Of a DNA stretch of 64,000 bases, positions 16,801-29,762 are shown piece by piece (position 1 is the stretch's first letter; every line of letters begins with the position of its first letter). The notes under the pieces are model-generated. The model was not told where the DNA came from, ran no database searches, and was given only the letters and a program-made list of their open reading frames with translations. Where the stretch lies: positions 18,990,974 to 19,054,973 of the forward strand of contig NC_089724.1 of NCBI RefSeq assembly GCF_035083965.1, written 5' to 3'. The DNA is from Branchiostoma lanceolatum (taxonomy: Eukaryota > Chordata > Leptocardii > Amphioxiformes > Branchiostomatidae). Made by a program: the position numbers and the translations under genes.

Positions 16801-19800
16801 ATGTTTTCACCGGACGGAGACCTGGATATTCTGTCTGAGGACGGGGGATTCGCTGCGCCTGACCTGTCCAGGTCCGGCCCCCCTCCCCACGGCTATGCAG
16901 CCCACAGGACCGACGGCCAGGGTCAGTCCGCTGAACCAGGTAACGTTAACGTTACGTGGGCTGGGCATGGAGTTGTTGGAAGCTACTCTGTGTTAGACCC
17001 TCATATTTAATTGCTGATTTTTCACTTTAATGAGTAGGTGCGTCACCAGGGCCAACTAAACTTTATTTATTTTACAGCTTCTTTGTTTAACCTAGATTTC
17101 TGGCAGTGGCAGGTCTGAAAAACAACTTGTTACAACAGCACGGATCTGTATCTCCTCTTTTTAGCAATCTTGATTCATGCTTTTGAGTTTTGTGCAAGAA
17201 TGTGTATTTTTTTTCATAACATACAGGAGCGACATGATTTGCTTCATACTTTTATTTAGGAGGGATTTAAGTGGCAGACAAGTTTAATAAGCTAGTTCGG
17301 AGTTGCTACTACGCATGTGCAGTGTCAAAGGTGAAGGCCCCCGCGACGGAAACTGCTCGCTTCCACATTGTCTCCATTTGCATAACAACGCCCAGATGGG
17401 TCTGGTTTCCGTCGCGGGGGCCTTCACCTTTGACACTGCACATGCGTAGTAGCAACTCCGAACTAGCTTATACTCTAGTCTAACCGTTGTTACATGTATT
17501 AAGACGCCCCCCTTAATTGCATGTATCTACATTACATGGCATCCCTAACCCCTGTAGATGCAGAGTCTCCTCGGAGTTGGAGTTCGGTGTTGTCGCCAGC
17601 GCGGGTCCGTGTGGGCGTGTCCGCCTGGTTAGAGACTGGCAAGCAGCTGAGTTCCCGGGTCCACGCCTTGGTGAAGGATACTGCAGCAGGTATGTACTCA
17701 GCTCAGGACACAGTGGGTGTAATGAGGGCCAGTGGTGGGAGCACGTACTACATGCTACTATTGGATTCCATAGTACGTAGACGTTATTTCGAATGGGACC
17801 GGCCATTCAAACATATAACGGCCGATCCCGTTCTCTCGTTTGAATTAAGGGAGTTGTTTGCTAGACTCCATCACAAGCAGGCGTGTTTATTGTGTATCCG
17901 ACTTCTCACTGTGGGTGTTGATAAAGTACAGTAGGACAGGATATAGTTATAGGGATCAGGAGTCAGGACAATCATTTCTTAACATTATTCTTGACCTGTA
18001 TACCTGCCCTTCGGTGTAACAAACCAGCTAATCGTATCCTGTCCTCCCAGTTTCCCCTGCCAGTCCAGTGAAGGTGGAGTCTGATGCCCGGCTGTCGGCG
18101 GAGGATGTTCCCGCGTCACCACAGCTCATGAAGTCGGTGGCCCTCGCCTTCCGCAGACAGGAAGAGATCAACCAGGTTCTGCTCTTTTCTCTGATAGCAT
18201 CATCTCAATTTGAACTTGGCTCTAAACTTCTTGGTTGAACTAGTATTGATATTCCTTTTTGTTTCTATATAGGCGAATGCAAACCTCAGTAGGCTGAATT
18301 ATGCTGTGAATGTGGCCAACTATGTCAAACACAAACAAGTGGAGGTGAGTCTCATGTTGACACATTTTTTTGGAAGGCTCTAAGTTGATATCAGTGTCAG
18401 CTATCAGTACATGTATGTTGTGAAAATGTTGATATTTGTATTTGCAAGGTTAATGTCAGTGGATGTATATTGATAAGCATCAATGTACATTGGCCTAGAT
18501 GCAGCAACAATGTGTGCTTCCTAGGTTATATGCAATTATTGGGTGTTTCAATGATTTGTCATGATGAGGACTGGTTGTACATTGATAGGTGCATCCACAA
18601 CTTCTGTCGTTAGAATGCAAAGTTGTTTTAGGAAGTACATTGATTGTTACTGCTCCCTTGTGTTTCCATAGCAAGCTGTAATGCAGGGACAGAAGCAGCT
18701 GTGGAAACTCAACAACAGAGTTCATCACCAGGCAGAGACTATAGGTAATATGAACAGGCATTTACTCACATATGTCCTGTTTACCTCTACTGAGTAGGTT
18801 TTGTCTCTACTAATACTGTAAATGCAGAAATATTCGCGGTGGTTTTATGTTCACGGTTTTCGCGGTGACCGATTCACCGCAAACTTAAAGCCACCGCAAA
18901 CATTTTTGTCCAATACTGTAGCAGTATGTAACAGTTACTATAGTGCTGCCGCAAACATAAAACCACCGCGAACACCCCATTTTAGCCTTAGTGCGAAATA
19001 AAAACCACGCAAACTTAAATGCACTTACTACCAGTAGTTGCACTGAGGACGACTTACTAAAGATATTAGCAAATCTTTTCTCTTTTTTTTACAAAAATAC
19101 CCTTTGAAGTGTTGATGAAGGTTAGACATCCAGGTAATAAGATATGCCAAAAAACAGTTACTCAAGCAATACACATCACTAATACTACTATATAAAAGAT
19201 GACAACATGCACATTTCTATGTGAAATTGAGTTGCCTTAAAGGAGGCTTGGTTGCATTATTCTGTTATGTTGATGGTATGTTGGCTTGGATGCTGTTGTG
19301 ATATTCTGTGGACTGCCACATTGTAGGTCACCTCCAGGATGGTGTGCGGAACCTATCCACACAGGTCCAGCTGCAGAAGGAGACAGCACAGAGGATGAAG
19401 AACAGCATTGATTCACAGCAGCAGCTGTTCAGCTCCACTATACTGGAGGTCAGGCACTGCTTTTTGGTTGGCTTGTTTCACATGACCAGTAAACTACCTT
19501 TAGGTGTAACACACCAGTTTCTACAGTAAGTTCAAGCTGTGTAAGACGGGACTGTACGGTTTGATCCACTCACAATGGGATGGACCCCTACCCTTGTTGA
19601 TTAGTGTGGCTCCTTCAACACCAGACTTAACTCATTTTTACCAGACTCAAGTGAGGAAATAGGTGTAAAGTTCCTTTTCCAAGGGCACAATATTGGGGCC
19701 TGCTAGAGAGTCAACAACTCTAACTACTTTGCTGACTTGCCACCTGGTGTGTATGATGCAGCTTTTGAAGCCCCAAAAGGTTTGGGGGAGTTGAGAGGGA

Positions 19801-22083
19801 ATTTCTCCAATTCCCACCATGTGAAATGTTTCTCTTTTTATCAGCAGCATCCCCTTGAATGATATTTTTGACCACTGCCTTTTTTTTTTCAGAACCGAAT
19901 GGAGCTAGAACGACAGCAGAGTCTTTTGGCCAAGCAGCAGGCAGCCATGGATGTGAGTACTAGGCACTTGAATTTGTATATCATACCCAGCCAGTGTTTC
20001 CGCCAGACCGCGACTGAGAGGCCGTCCACTTGGTTGCGACTCGAGCGAGCGTGAATTCATAGCGAAAAATACGATTTATCTACGGTACATATGGAGAATT
20101 TTCACGGAAAAACATTCAAAGGAATATATATTGTGTCGAATACAGTCAGAAATGATGCCGAATCGTGGCAAATCACGACGTAGAGGCTGAAATGCACGGG
20201 CGAAATTCTTGTTTTGTTTACGTTTTTCCTTGTTTTCTTCGATGACTTTCTTCGATTGAGTCTTGAAAAACGGGTTTTTAATGAGATCACCGTATGCCAA
20301 AGGCACCGACATCGATTCTTCGCAAGCTTAACAATAGCAACAAACAAAAGAGTGTGAATGTCCAACGATATAGAGCGTCCCCACGCCCGCAGTAACAAAG
20401 AAAAACAAAGAAATTATGCCGACCTCTCGTATTTATTTCCCGATTTCTCGGCATTTAGTTTGTCTTCTTTTAAAGAGGACGGCCTATGTCTGAGTTCAGG
20501 CCGTCCAAAGCGACATAAGGCCGTCATTTGACGGGAAGACGCCCCTCTGGCGGAAACACTGTACCCAGCAATATGTACAAATGGGATTACATTGTGCTGA
20601 AACAGCAAAAGATGAACTGTGAAAAAATGGCAGATATTGTAGAATGGAGAATTTCTTGTCAAAGGTGATGTGTGTGAATTCGTGTACATGAAGAGTTGGA
20701 TCCAGCCTGACTTTGTACCATGTTTCTTTTGTGTTCCAGCACTTGATCAGACAGAAGCTCAAGCACGACTTCCTTGTAGATAGTGGGTAAGTTGAATAGA
20801 CTACATGGTTAGTTGTTTGCCTTAGAGTACAATGTTAGCCTTTAGTTTTGACTTATAGAACTATGGCTAGATATTGTATAGGTTGTTAACAGCATTTTTT
20901 AGGTTTACTAGGACTTTTTAGTATCAAATTGCCTTCCTTCCAAGTATTGGGTAATGCCAAAGGTCATACTTTTTTGCCGTCACCAGCGAGTATGTCAATT
21001 TCATATTACATTTACTAGGGATGATTCTGTTATTCCAGATTCCTATATTTATAGACAGTGTTTGTAACATGTACTGTTCTGTGCGGTAGACTACTTGTTG
21101 GGACTGTGTGGTTTGTGAACAGTTTGCTGGTTGACTACCCGCTGAAGACAGTCTTGGTGGTGGTGCCCAGAACCAAGCTCAGAAACTGGTGGGTTTCACT
21201 GCTTAGGAACAAACCAAGAACAATTGTTTGAATGTGTGTGTCTGTTTGTAACCATGTGTAATGAAAGGAAATGAAAGTAACTGCAGGCTAACACCAGAAA
21301 GAATTACCACACTGCTAGCATAAAAAAATTGTACATTCTTCATCTCTCCTTCCTCATCTTGCTCTAGTGACATTCTAATTTTGTTTCTGCCTGATGAATA
21401 TTGGCATAATGAAAATAAAACTGTCACTGTTTCAGGCTGAGACAGGCCACAAAGGCACTGCTTGTTCTTCAGATGATGGGTCTGCTGAAGTCCTGGTCTG
21501 TAAAATGTGGACTACATAACAGGTGAGAGCTCTTTCATACAGCAATCTTATACTGTAATTCTTGTTTCTTTCACTGTAACTTTAAGTTCACTGTTTTCAC
21601 TGTCACCTCTGGACCGTGAACTTATCATCACAGTGAAAAACCTATTTATGATTCCTCCACACATCCTTTCTGTAAATCACTTGCTACCACCGTGAAGTTA
21701 AAGTTCAGTGAAAATGTCCCTTTTTCTTACACCGTGAAAGTTTGCTACCGTGAACCTAAAGTGAATTACAGTATTGTGTTCATACAGGATCTATGTACAT
21801 GTATTTAATTTTCAGCAACATTACCAACTTCATTCCCATCAGTTTATGTATTACTTTTCTCTGGACTGTTAAGTCTATCCCCATAATGAGTACATTGTCC
21901 TCATTCTTGTTTTCCAGTGTTGGATCTTTGCTTCCCTATATACAACATGCCAGCACACTGGCCATGGCTAAACTGCAGGACCTGAGAGCTTTGAGAGTGT
22001 GGAGAAGAAGACCTGCCGTCCCACCAGGCCAGGGGGAGGAGGATGCAGACAGACCGCCACAAACCGCCCTCAACCTCTGCTGA
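16801..22083 (+). CDS. Uncharacterised coiled-coil protein with hydrophobic C-terminal region
   Basis: Eleven exons join in phase: 16801-16939, 17558-17689, 18051-18175, 18273-18344, 18672-18744, 19327-19448, 19893-19952, 20740-20786, 21090-21188, 21436-21522 and 21918-22083 (TGA 22081-22083), giving 373 residues. The N-terminus is acidic then Pro/Gly-rich (MFSPDGDLDILSEDGG, GPPPHGY). From about residue 110 comes a long amphipathic helix region (SVALAFRRQEEINQANANL, QLWKLNNRVHHQAETIGHL, RMELERQQSLLAKQQAAMD), a likely coiled coil. A hydrophobic stretch follows (GLLVGTVWFVNSLLVDYPLK, then TVLVVVPRTK and KALLVLQMMGLL), possibly one or two membrane segments. The tail is basic (RVWRRRP) then acidic. 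I do not recognise a named family. A coiled-coil tail-anchored or organelle-membrane protein is one reading, not established. Confidence 0.8.
17287..17471. mobile_element. Perfect 67-bp-arm hairpin MITE
   Basis: Arms 17287-17353 and 17405-17471 are perfect reverse complements over 67 bp, with a 51-bp loop. The left arm begins ATAAGCTAGTTCGGAG; the right ends CTCCGAACTAGCTTAT. Identity of both arms implies very recent insertion or gene conversion. It lies in intron 1 of the coiled-coil gene and would fold strongly in the pre-mRNA. Flanking TA dinucleotides may be the target duplication, but palindromic ends make this uncertain. Confidence 0.9.
18814..19030. repeat. Short inverted-repeat element of the CGCGGTGGTTTTA type
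   Basis: It starts TACTGTAAATGCAG followed by TATTCGCGGTGGTTTTATG. The right side carries the inverted counterparts (CATAAAACCACCGCGAAC, then GCAAACTTAAATGCACTTAC). It is non-coding, about 215 bp, and lies in an intron of the coiled-coil gene. A similar element lies at 52841-53045. Confidence 0.65.
19984..20569. mobile_element. Non-autonomous hAT-type transposon with 8-bp target duplication
   Basis: The element spans 19992-20561 (570 bp). It begins CAGTGTTTCCGCCAGA and ends TCTGGCGGAAACACTG, perfect 16-bp inverted ends. It is flanked by the direct repeat TACCCAGC at 19984-19991 and 20562-20569. The CAG-starting ends and 8-bp duplication are hallmarks of hAT elements. There is no transposase; the internal short open frames are unrecognised. 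It sits in the intron between exons 19893-19952 and 20740-20786 of the coiled-coil gene. Confidence 0.88.
21551..21773. mobile_element. Small TIR element starting TACTGTAATTC
   Basis: The left end TACTGTAATTC and right end GAATTACAGTA are inverted copies; the inside repeats ACTTTAAGTTCACTG / CACCGTGAAAGT-like segments in both orientations. It is about 223 bp, non-coding, and lies in the last intron of the coiled-coil gene. The TA at each end may be part of the target duplication. Confidence 0.65.
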
Positions 22084-25000
22084 ACATTGTCAACTTTGTA
22101 AAAAAAGAAATCAACGAGTCTATTTTCTTAGATGTAAGGGCTGTTTGAGAGTAAGAGATTGATAAACTGTTTTAGTTAGCAGTTAGAAAATTGTAATATC
22201 AGTGGAGGAAAGTCTGTCAATATTTTACCACAATATGGAAAAACATTAAAGGAGGTGATATTTTGAATTTCGGCATATTTTCTTATTGAATCATCAGAAA
22301 AGTGCTTATAGACAACAGAAGAGATGCTATTCAGTTTGGGAGTTGTGATGATTTTAGGAGGTCTATGTATCATTGATAAGAATTAAGGCTTAAGGTATAT
22401 AAGAAAGGTGACAATGTGTGAGAGAATGAAAGGCTATCAAAGAGGTTTGCCTATGTATAGAATGTGATGACTGCTCTGAAATTGTGATGGAAACGTATGG
22501 GTCTGCATAGGGGGGCCTTGCAGGGTTTAATGGTAAATTTAGGAGGACCAGAAACTCTTAACAGTAAATAAGGGATTCATAGGCACATGTACACCAGATG
22601 TAAGTGTAAAGGGGGTCAAGATGACTTTAAAGATGGCCTCTTTCAGGATATATTTACATGGTGGGTGCTGCATGCAATTGATGTCTCTTGTATTGTAAAA
22701 ATGTTTTGTATGTTTGGGGGGCATAACAGGCTTCCACATAAATTTAGTTGTATGCAAAACCTGGGGTTTATGTACCAAATGTAAACTAATCTGACATATG
22801 TATAAAGCTATTGTATTGAGAAAAACCATTGCAAATGTCATGTAAAAAGGTAACTGATGGACTCAAAATACAGCCTAATGATGTGAAGAAATTCCCTTCT
22901 TCACAGTTGTGATTATGGAGGAAACTACTATTAATTCATTCTTAAGAACGTCTGCAATTGATAAGAACATTAAAGATTTTTAGCTAAAAACATTAAGTAG
23001 TTTTGAGCAGAATTCTTGATAATTACAGGCAAAACACAAGGTTGTACAAGGGCTGTGTCACTAACTAACTGGAAGTTACAAGCTGTTTTCAGAGCTGTAC
23101 AACAAAGTCACCAAGAGAACTGTGTACTACAGACAAAGCTATCTAAGAAAGACCAAGACTTCATTTGATACAAAAGGTTTAGTCGTCTTCGAAATGTCAA
23201 CCCGTCCTTGGTGCTGAAACCATCATCAGATACATCCACAAAAGTTGCCAAGGTTACAGACAACAATACTCTATTAGACATTTTTCATCGACACTCTTTT
23301 ATCGATTATAGAAATAACACAAAGCAATTGTGAAATTAAGAAAATGAATAGTAATATTGTGAAACTGTCTGATGGTGGTTTCAGCACCAAGGACAGGTTG
23401 ACATTTCGAGGACGACCTGTTAGGAATCGCGTAACGAAGTGCAGATACAATGTAATCACAAACAAATAAGTACATCCACAATATTTGTGTCCAAAATGTG
23501 CCCTTTTTGTTGGTCACAAAAGGCGTTCTGTTGCACGTAAAAGAACCCACCAAACTTATCGAAAATATTAGGGGTCCTTCTTTGCAAGAAAACGATGATA
23601 ATGCAAGAATAGAGATTCACCCTAACTGGCCACAGTTTTTTTTTTTTTTTTTAAAGTCCGCTGTTTACTGCACGCAAGAGGCTCTTCTAATTTCCATAAA
23701 GCTGGTCCACGAAAGGAGATGTGTGCGTGGTGTGGACTGAGCATGGCGTGCTAACTTAATGGAGCGAACACTGACTACTGAGGAGAAGCAACATGATGAC
23801 CTAGAAACGTCATGGCATCCTCACTTTTATGACATACAACTTTGTTTACCACCACGTGGCTACGTGTATGGGAAATCCTGGTTACCAATCTGTGTTCATC
23901 TTTTTGCTACTTTTCTTACCATGGCCAGATGACACTTGTTTTTTGACCCTTGAATAGCGAGAGTACACAATATGCAGTCCCTCCCAATGTTTGCTGCCAA
24001 TGTCTGAATTGTCAGATGCTTATTGGATCTCACGAGGTAGACGTTCAATACGCCAAAAAAGGTAACATTTGCATCCGTGTTCGAATTAGGGCACTTTGAC
24101 ACTGGTATTTGAGAGCGTTTTCCAAACTAATTACTTTTTTTGTTGCTTATCCATCATTCATTGCGACCGGATACACAATAGCTGATTGTACTTAATATGT
24201 ATGAAATGGTAATATATCGAACCTCAGTCATAAAATTTTCAAACTTTATTAAGAAAACCAAATCATCATTTTATGTACAAAACCTAACTCACACATACAT
24301 TGTAGTTCACTGGTCATTGCTGGAGACATACACAACTACAAGCATATCAGCATGTTGACAATGTTGCTCTACATGTTACAACACTTAATTGTTATTGGCA
24401 TCCACTGGTCAGAACAGGGATCTATTTACACATTTGTGCAAAAATAGTGGTGACTATGACAGGCTGAAGGGATGTCACGTGGGGTACAGCTGGGACAGTC
24501 ACACAGGGATGTGGGGGTTTCCGTGGGAGCTTTGCTATTTGTATATCACATGTAGGTAGTCCTGAGAAAAAATGAAGTGTAACATAGACAATAGCAGTGT
24601 ACATTTCAAGACGTTCTGGGCACCATACAATAGCTTAAGAAAGCTTGTTAATGGCTATATGCTAAGACTTTCAATGTCTTTCTATAATCAGATAAAAAGT
24701 TATCTTCTAAGCAAGCTTCCTAGGTGCTAACAGAATGGGGCAACAGGGGGTTAGCAAAAGGTAAGGGTTGGGATATTTTTGGCGGTAGGGGCAGCTTCTA
24801 TGGTAGTGCTGCCAAAGAACATGGAAGGCAGAATATCATATTTCAACATGGGAAGACTATCCTTGTTCAAACAGTATCTAGACAGGTTTCGTACTTCTAA
24901 AAACTTTCAATGATCATGTTTAAAGGGTACCACATCACATCTGTCTCAATCACTTGTCTTCTATCGTATTTCATATTTGTGACTATTTAATATACAGTGT

Positions 25001-25850
25001 CTCTTCCTAACCAGGAGTACATGTGCATAGTCGGACCCTGACCTTGGCACTTCAACTCTTAATACCGACCTTTGTCTTACAGTAACCCTTATCATATCTC
25101 ACTTCCCTTAGTCTCTAAAAAACAAGTCTGTAAAGCTCTGAAAGTTCCCACAAAGGAAGATCACCTGGATCATTTCAGTGTGCAGAGTACAGGTGGGAAC
25201 AGAGTAGCTTTGTGTTTCTCACTCTATGACTTATACTTTTCCCCCATGCCCCTCACACCTCATGCAAACGTTACATATTAGTTCAATTATTACAAATGTC
25301 ATCTGTTTTTCATCTCCCTCACAGCTACTCTACTTCTCCCCGTCCCCAATTACAAACTCACTGATTCAACATTCTATACCCAAATAGAAGGAGATTTAAC
25401 ATTCAAGTTCCATACATAAGCTAATTTGACAGTCTCACTGTACAGTAGAAATTGTTACAGTTACAGTTTTTATTGCATGGGAAGCAAGCTCCCTGAAATG
25501 AACAGCTTGGTAAAACTGTCCATTTGTTCAACAGTTGCTTCTCTTCCTAACATTTGCAATAAATACCAAGGGGAAAAAAGGAGTGGTAGAAGGATGTGGA
25601 ATACAGAAGGCTGTACAAAAGATGTCAGAACATGTGCATCAAGCACCAGGGATACTTTGATACCTTTTACAAAAGTATGACAATCAACTAAGGCGTGGCT
25701 TGTCATTTATAAATAATCTTCAACAACGTTTGTACTTAGGAACTTGCCTGACCAACAAAATCAAACTTAGTAAGCACACTTTCCTTGATAATTGGGTTCT
25801 GTTTTATTGAAATCAGACAAGTTGTACTGTGTGATTCACTGGATGGTGTT
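22084..25850. other. Convergent intergenic spacer, coiled-coil gene / TACC
   Basis: This 3.8-kb stretch lies between two convergent stop codons and holds both 3' UTRs. The only structures I see are the inverted repeat at 23182-23418 and a poly-T run at about 23637-23653. The open frames here (for example 23498-23740 and 25072-25281) lack recognisable protein features. Confidence 0.6.
23182..23418. repeat. Imperfect inverted repeat, about 51-bp arms
   Basis: About 23182-23232 (GTCGTCTTCGAAATGTCAAC...GGTGCTGAAACCATC) is the reverse complement, with a few mismatches, of about 23367-23418 (GATGGTGGTTTCAGCACC...GTTGACATTTCGAGGACGAC). The spacer is about 135 bp and no coding content is seen. It is either a small MITE or a transcribed hairpin downstream of the coiled-coil gene. 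Confidence 0.7.
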
Positions 25851-28800
25851 TCAGGACTTCCCTCCGATCTTGGCTATCAGGTCGTCACAGATGGCAGTCA
25901 GCTCTTTGTTTTCTTGAGCCTGCGAGGGAAAATCAAGTTTAGTCACATGTCAGTTAACATACATGTAAGCATAACCACAATGCTTTCCCTACCTGCAATT
26001 AACAACAGTTGTCATTGATATTGTCATAAGATTAAGAAATACCTCTTTACCTAGAACAACAGTGTTTTTCAGAGACTGTGTCAGCAGCTCTTGGCATTTG
26101 CAAGAGCATCTTACTAGTTACAAGTAATGACATTGGGATTTGCTTTGGAACATGTACAGTTTGAACCATCTATGAACAAACATACGGCAATGGTGTATCT
26201 AAAATGTACACTGTACAGATGGAGGACTCAGCTCCTTAGAGTACTACAGCTACAAAGTACATAGAGACCCAGAAGTCCTACCTGCTGCTCTACCGTTCTC
26301 TCCAGACTGGCCGCCTTGGTCTCCGCTCTCTTCAGCTGTGCCTGCAGAGACATGACCTCCGTCTGGTTTGCCTTCCTCACCCTGTCAATCTCCTGGTTGG
26401 CACTGGGGACAAACAACCGCTTTAGATTAGCTTACAGCACAGATATGGTTAAATAGACTGATACAGGCAATCACAGCTATCAACTGCAGGATAGACTGAC
26501 AGAGAATATGCTTTAGCTGTTGTGTAGGGAAGGGACTGTTCTATTGTACGATGTGTGAAGACTGAAGTGTTTCTTCAAGAACTAGAGTACCCTTACTCAG
26601 CTCGAGATGTGTAAAACTGACAAGGTCTCACCTCTCGATCTTTTCCTCCGCATGTGACTTCAGGGACTGATATCTCTGCTCCTGTTTCTTCAGTTTGGTC
26701 TGGTACTCCTGAATACACTTCTTCATAGTTTCTTCATTCTAATGTAGTAATGGAGAAACAACATGTGTCTATCAGTCCGAGGAGGTTATATAGATCAGTC
26801 TGAAATAACAAGTATACAAAAATTAAGAAGTCAGTATATTTCAAGCGCCATTGATGTTTTATCATTCATAGTTTCTCACCTTCTTAAGCCCCTCTACAAC
26901 CCCCTTCAGCTTGTCATATCTCTTGTGTAGGTCACTGAAAGATTTCTCTACGCTGGCTAGATCTTCCAGAGCCTGTGAGGAAAGACATTGAGCATGACAT
27001 GTCATCTACATCAGCAGGTCACAACTGGTGGTACCAGACTAGCAGGTTGCTCTGCACCTCTAATTGTAACTGGTGCACAGGTAATTAAACATGCCAGTGG
27101 TCAAAATCGTCAAATTTAGAACTATGTAAAAATGTACTACACAAACAGACTTGAACAAGAACTACTGTGAGAAGCTTTTGTAAGGGCTTAAACAAAAGAG
27201 GAATCAGTTTTTAGGGGGTCTACATGTAATTTTACCAAGACCAGACTGAAAAATGAAAAAAAAAAGACTTACTTGTTCTTTTTCTCTGATGAGCTGCATC
27301 TTGTTCTCCTTTGTTAAACTTTTGTCCTCTGTAGAAGAAAACAATGACATGAGGAAGCATGGTGGGATGTTAACACATGTAACATGTACCTCTGCTGCAG
27401 CAGCCCATGCAGTATGACATGCGGAAACAAAAGCATTCAATACTGCGTCAGCTCTCACATGCAGTGCAACTCTCACAGGCAGCGGAAAAAGGATGGTAAA
27501 GCAAGAAAAAAGCTACAAGACATCAAATCAAATTGACTCAAAATAAAATAAAATAAAAGGAAGAGAGATAACAGAAACAAATGCAAGCATGCATTCTGGG
27601 GTGCAGGAATTAGAAGAGTGCCAGAATTTACATTGGCAGTTACAGCAGCAGTAGCTTTGACCTGTCAAACATGTTGGACAACAGAGAATGGCATTAAGTC
27701 AGCTTCATGAACAGCTCTTAATGCCAGCTATTTCTCTGAGCCACATTGAGTATCACTTCTTCAACAGGGAAGCACACTCAAGGCCAAAAGTTTTCTTCTG
27801 CACTTTTAAGTATGTCAAAGACAAATTATAAAAGACTCTTTTTCAGCCTGGTAAACATAGCTCAGACACAGCCCTCATCCACTAACAAATCCTCCTGCAG
27901 ACAGTACTACTGCTGGTTGTGCATGACATCTGTCGGTCACAACTGGTATCAGCAAATAAACCTGACCAAACTACCTTGGGCAGCAACTAAGCAGAGAACA
28001 CAGAAACAGTTGCACCAATGTCAGCATGCACAGGCAAGAGCAGGTTATTGTTAGAGCTGTACTAACCAGGCTACGCAAACTTTGTGAAAATGTGTGTATT
28101 TTTGACCAGTTTAGTTTGCTGCTGTGCCGCTGACAGATCAACGGAACCTGTAAATATGTGTACTTACCAAACTCAAATTTTAACCTGTCCGCCTCAAGGT
28201 GGTCAAGTTTGTCTGAGTTGTCACAAATGGAAGGAAGAAGAGAGCCAAGGACAGGAGGACAGAAGACATGAGTGGGACATCAAGGACACACCACGTGGTG
28301 CAGTGAGACAAGAAGAAAAGAGAAGTCAGTAGTCTGATAATTGCATAAGCAAGTAGTGCCTTAACAGTGTACTAAGCACCTGGAGTAAAACAGTTTCCCT
28401 TTGATGAATTATGACTACAGTATATGGAAGATACCGACATGCCTTGTATCGACCCAATTACTACTCTAAGGTCACACCTTTAGACACTGACACTCTGACT
28501 TTACTCCCAATAGACTTTAACTCAGCTTACTGAAACACTAGGCTATATTTCTATTGCATCAACCTTTCTCAGCTTCCACAATATCTTCCAAATATATAAA
28601 TCATGACAATTACAATGTAGCTGTGCAACAGACATTAAAGCATTAATTGTAACCGGTTCATGAGAAAATTATGTCACTTACTACTCGAAATAATGATTTC
28701 TTGGCAAGACATTGTAAAACACATTGTCTATAATAATCTTATACCAATACTATCAGTCACATATCACATGAATCTAAATCTATTGATAGGAAATCAGTCA

Positions 28801-29762
28801 TTGACCATAACAGACTTGTGGAACTCACCGATCATCTGCTGTATAGTTCTCTCATAGCCTTCAACCACTTTCCTATAAGACAAAGACAAAACCTTTAAAG
28901 GCTTTATCATGTCTGCATACACTAACAATGAAGTATAATGGATGCCAACAAAGATCTGAAGCACATATAATTCATGGTAGTCCACTGCAGCTGCAAATGA
29001 TACATGTATGAAGATATGGTTTCCTGGTGGTGTACATGTTTGTCTTTGGCAGCTAAACCCACTGCTACCTTATCAGAACACTAATGCTAGAAAATGCCCC
29101 CCATATTTTTACAGGGCAGCATGGGACCACTTTGTAGGAAACTTTGTGTACACATTTGCAGTCCAAGGTAATGTTCACAAAACCTCCCCACCTTCTCCTA
29201 GTTATGACCATCTCCCTGTTTCTATACCTACCTATCAACTTTACACACAACACAATATACACTTGGTTATGTAATCTTTCTTCGTCGTTACAAACATTCA
29301 AAGAGTACAACTGTCTCCATCCTCTGATTACTATTTTAAGACTGAGCATATAAGTACAAGCAGCAAAATAGAAAGACGTTTACTTCATCTCCTGGTTGTC
29401 TCTCAAAGACTCCTCCTTCTGTCTGCAGACCTCTTGGAACTCCAGGTCTCGTACCGACATCTTGATCGCCCACTGTTTCACGCAGGGACACAGTTAGATA
29501 CTAGTATCACCCTTATCTACAACTCAGTTATCACAAATCCTTGCTATCGGCTCTTAATATGACCAACTCGAATCAACAACTGTTGATCTGCAGTTCAACC
29601 TACAGACTTCATCTTCACCTGGAAACATTTACTTAGCCCACATTATGAGATCTCAATACAATAAATATTCTGACAGTCAAGATTGATACCAACCTCTTTT
29701 TCCACCTCTTCCTTTGCCTGTTTGACAGCATCATCCTGATCAGACTGGGAGTACCGTAACAA
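25851..29762 (-). other. TACC: TACC domain (C-terminal coiled coil), nine exons
   Basis: Exons 29694-29762 ([20 protein letters not shown]), 29384-29472, 28829-28872 ([13 protein letters not shown]), 28168-28212, 27273-27328 (QLIREKEQ), 26880-26972 ([20 protein letters not shown]), 26632-26738 ([12 protein letters not shown]...[12 protein letters not shown]), 26282-26402 ([13 protein letters not shown]...SLERTVEQQ) and 25851-25919 ([20 protein letters not shown], stop) follow human TACC1/TACC3 almost block by block. This is the parallel coiled coil that dimerises and binds ch-TOG and the centrosome. The exon at 28168-28212 has no counterpart in the human proteins as I recall them and is phase 1/1, so it is probably optional. 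Confidence 0.95.

Noticed and set aside
28084..28332. 82-codon plus-strand frame beginning [19 protein letters not shown], resembling a signal peptide
   Set aside because: It overlaps the antisense TACC exon 28168-28212, lacks any splice or homology support, and short Cys-rich frames arise by chance.
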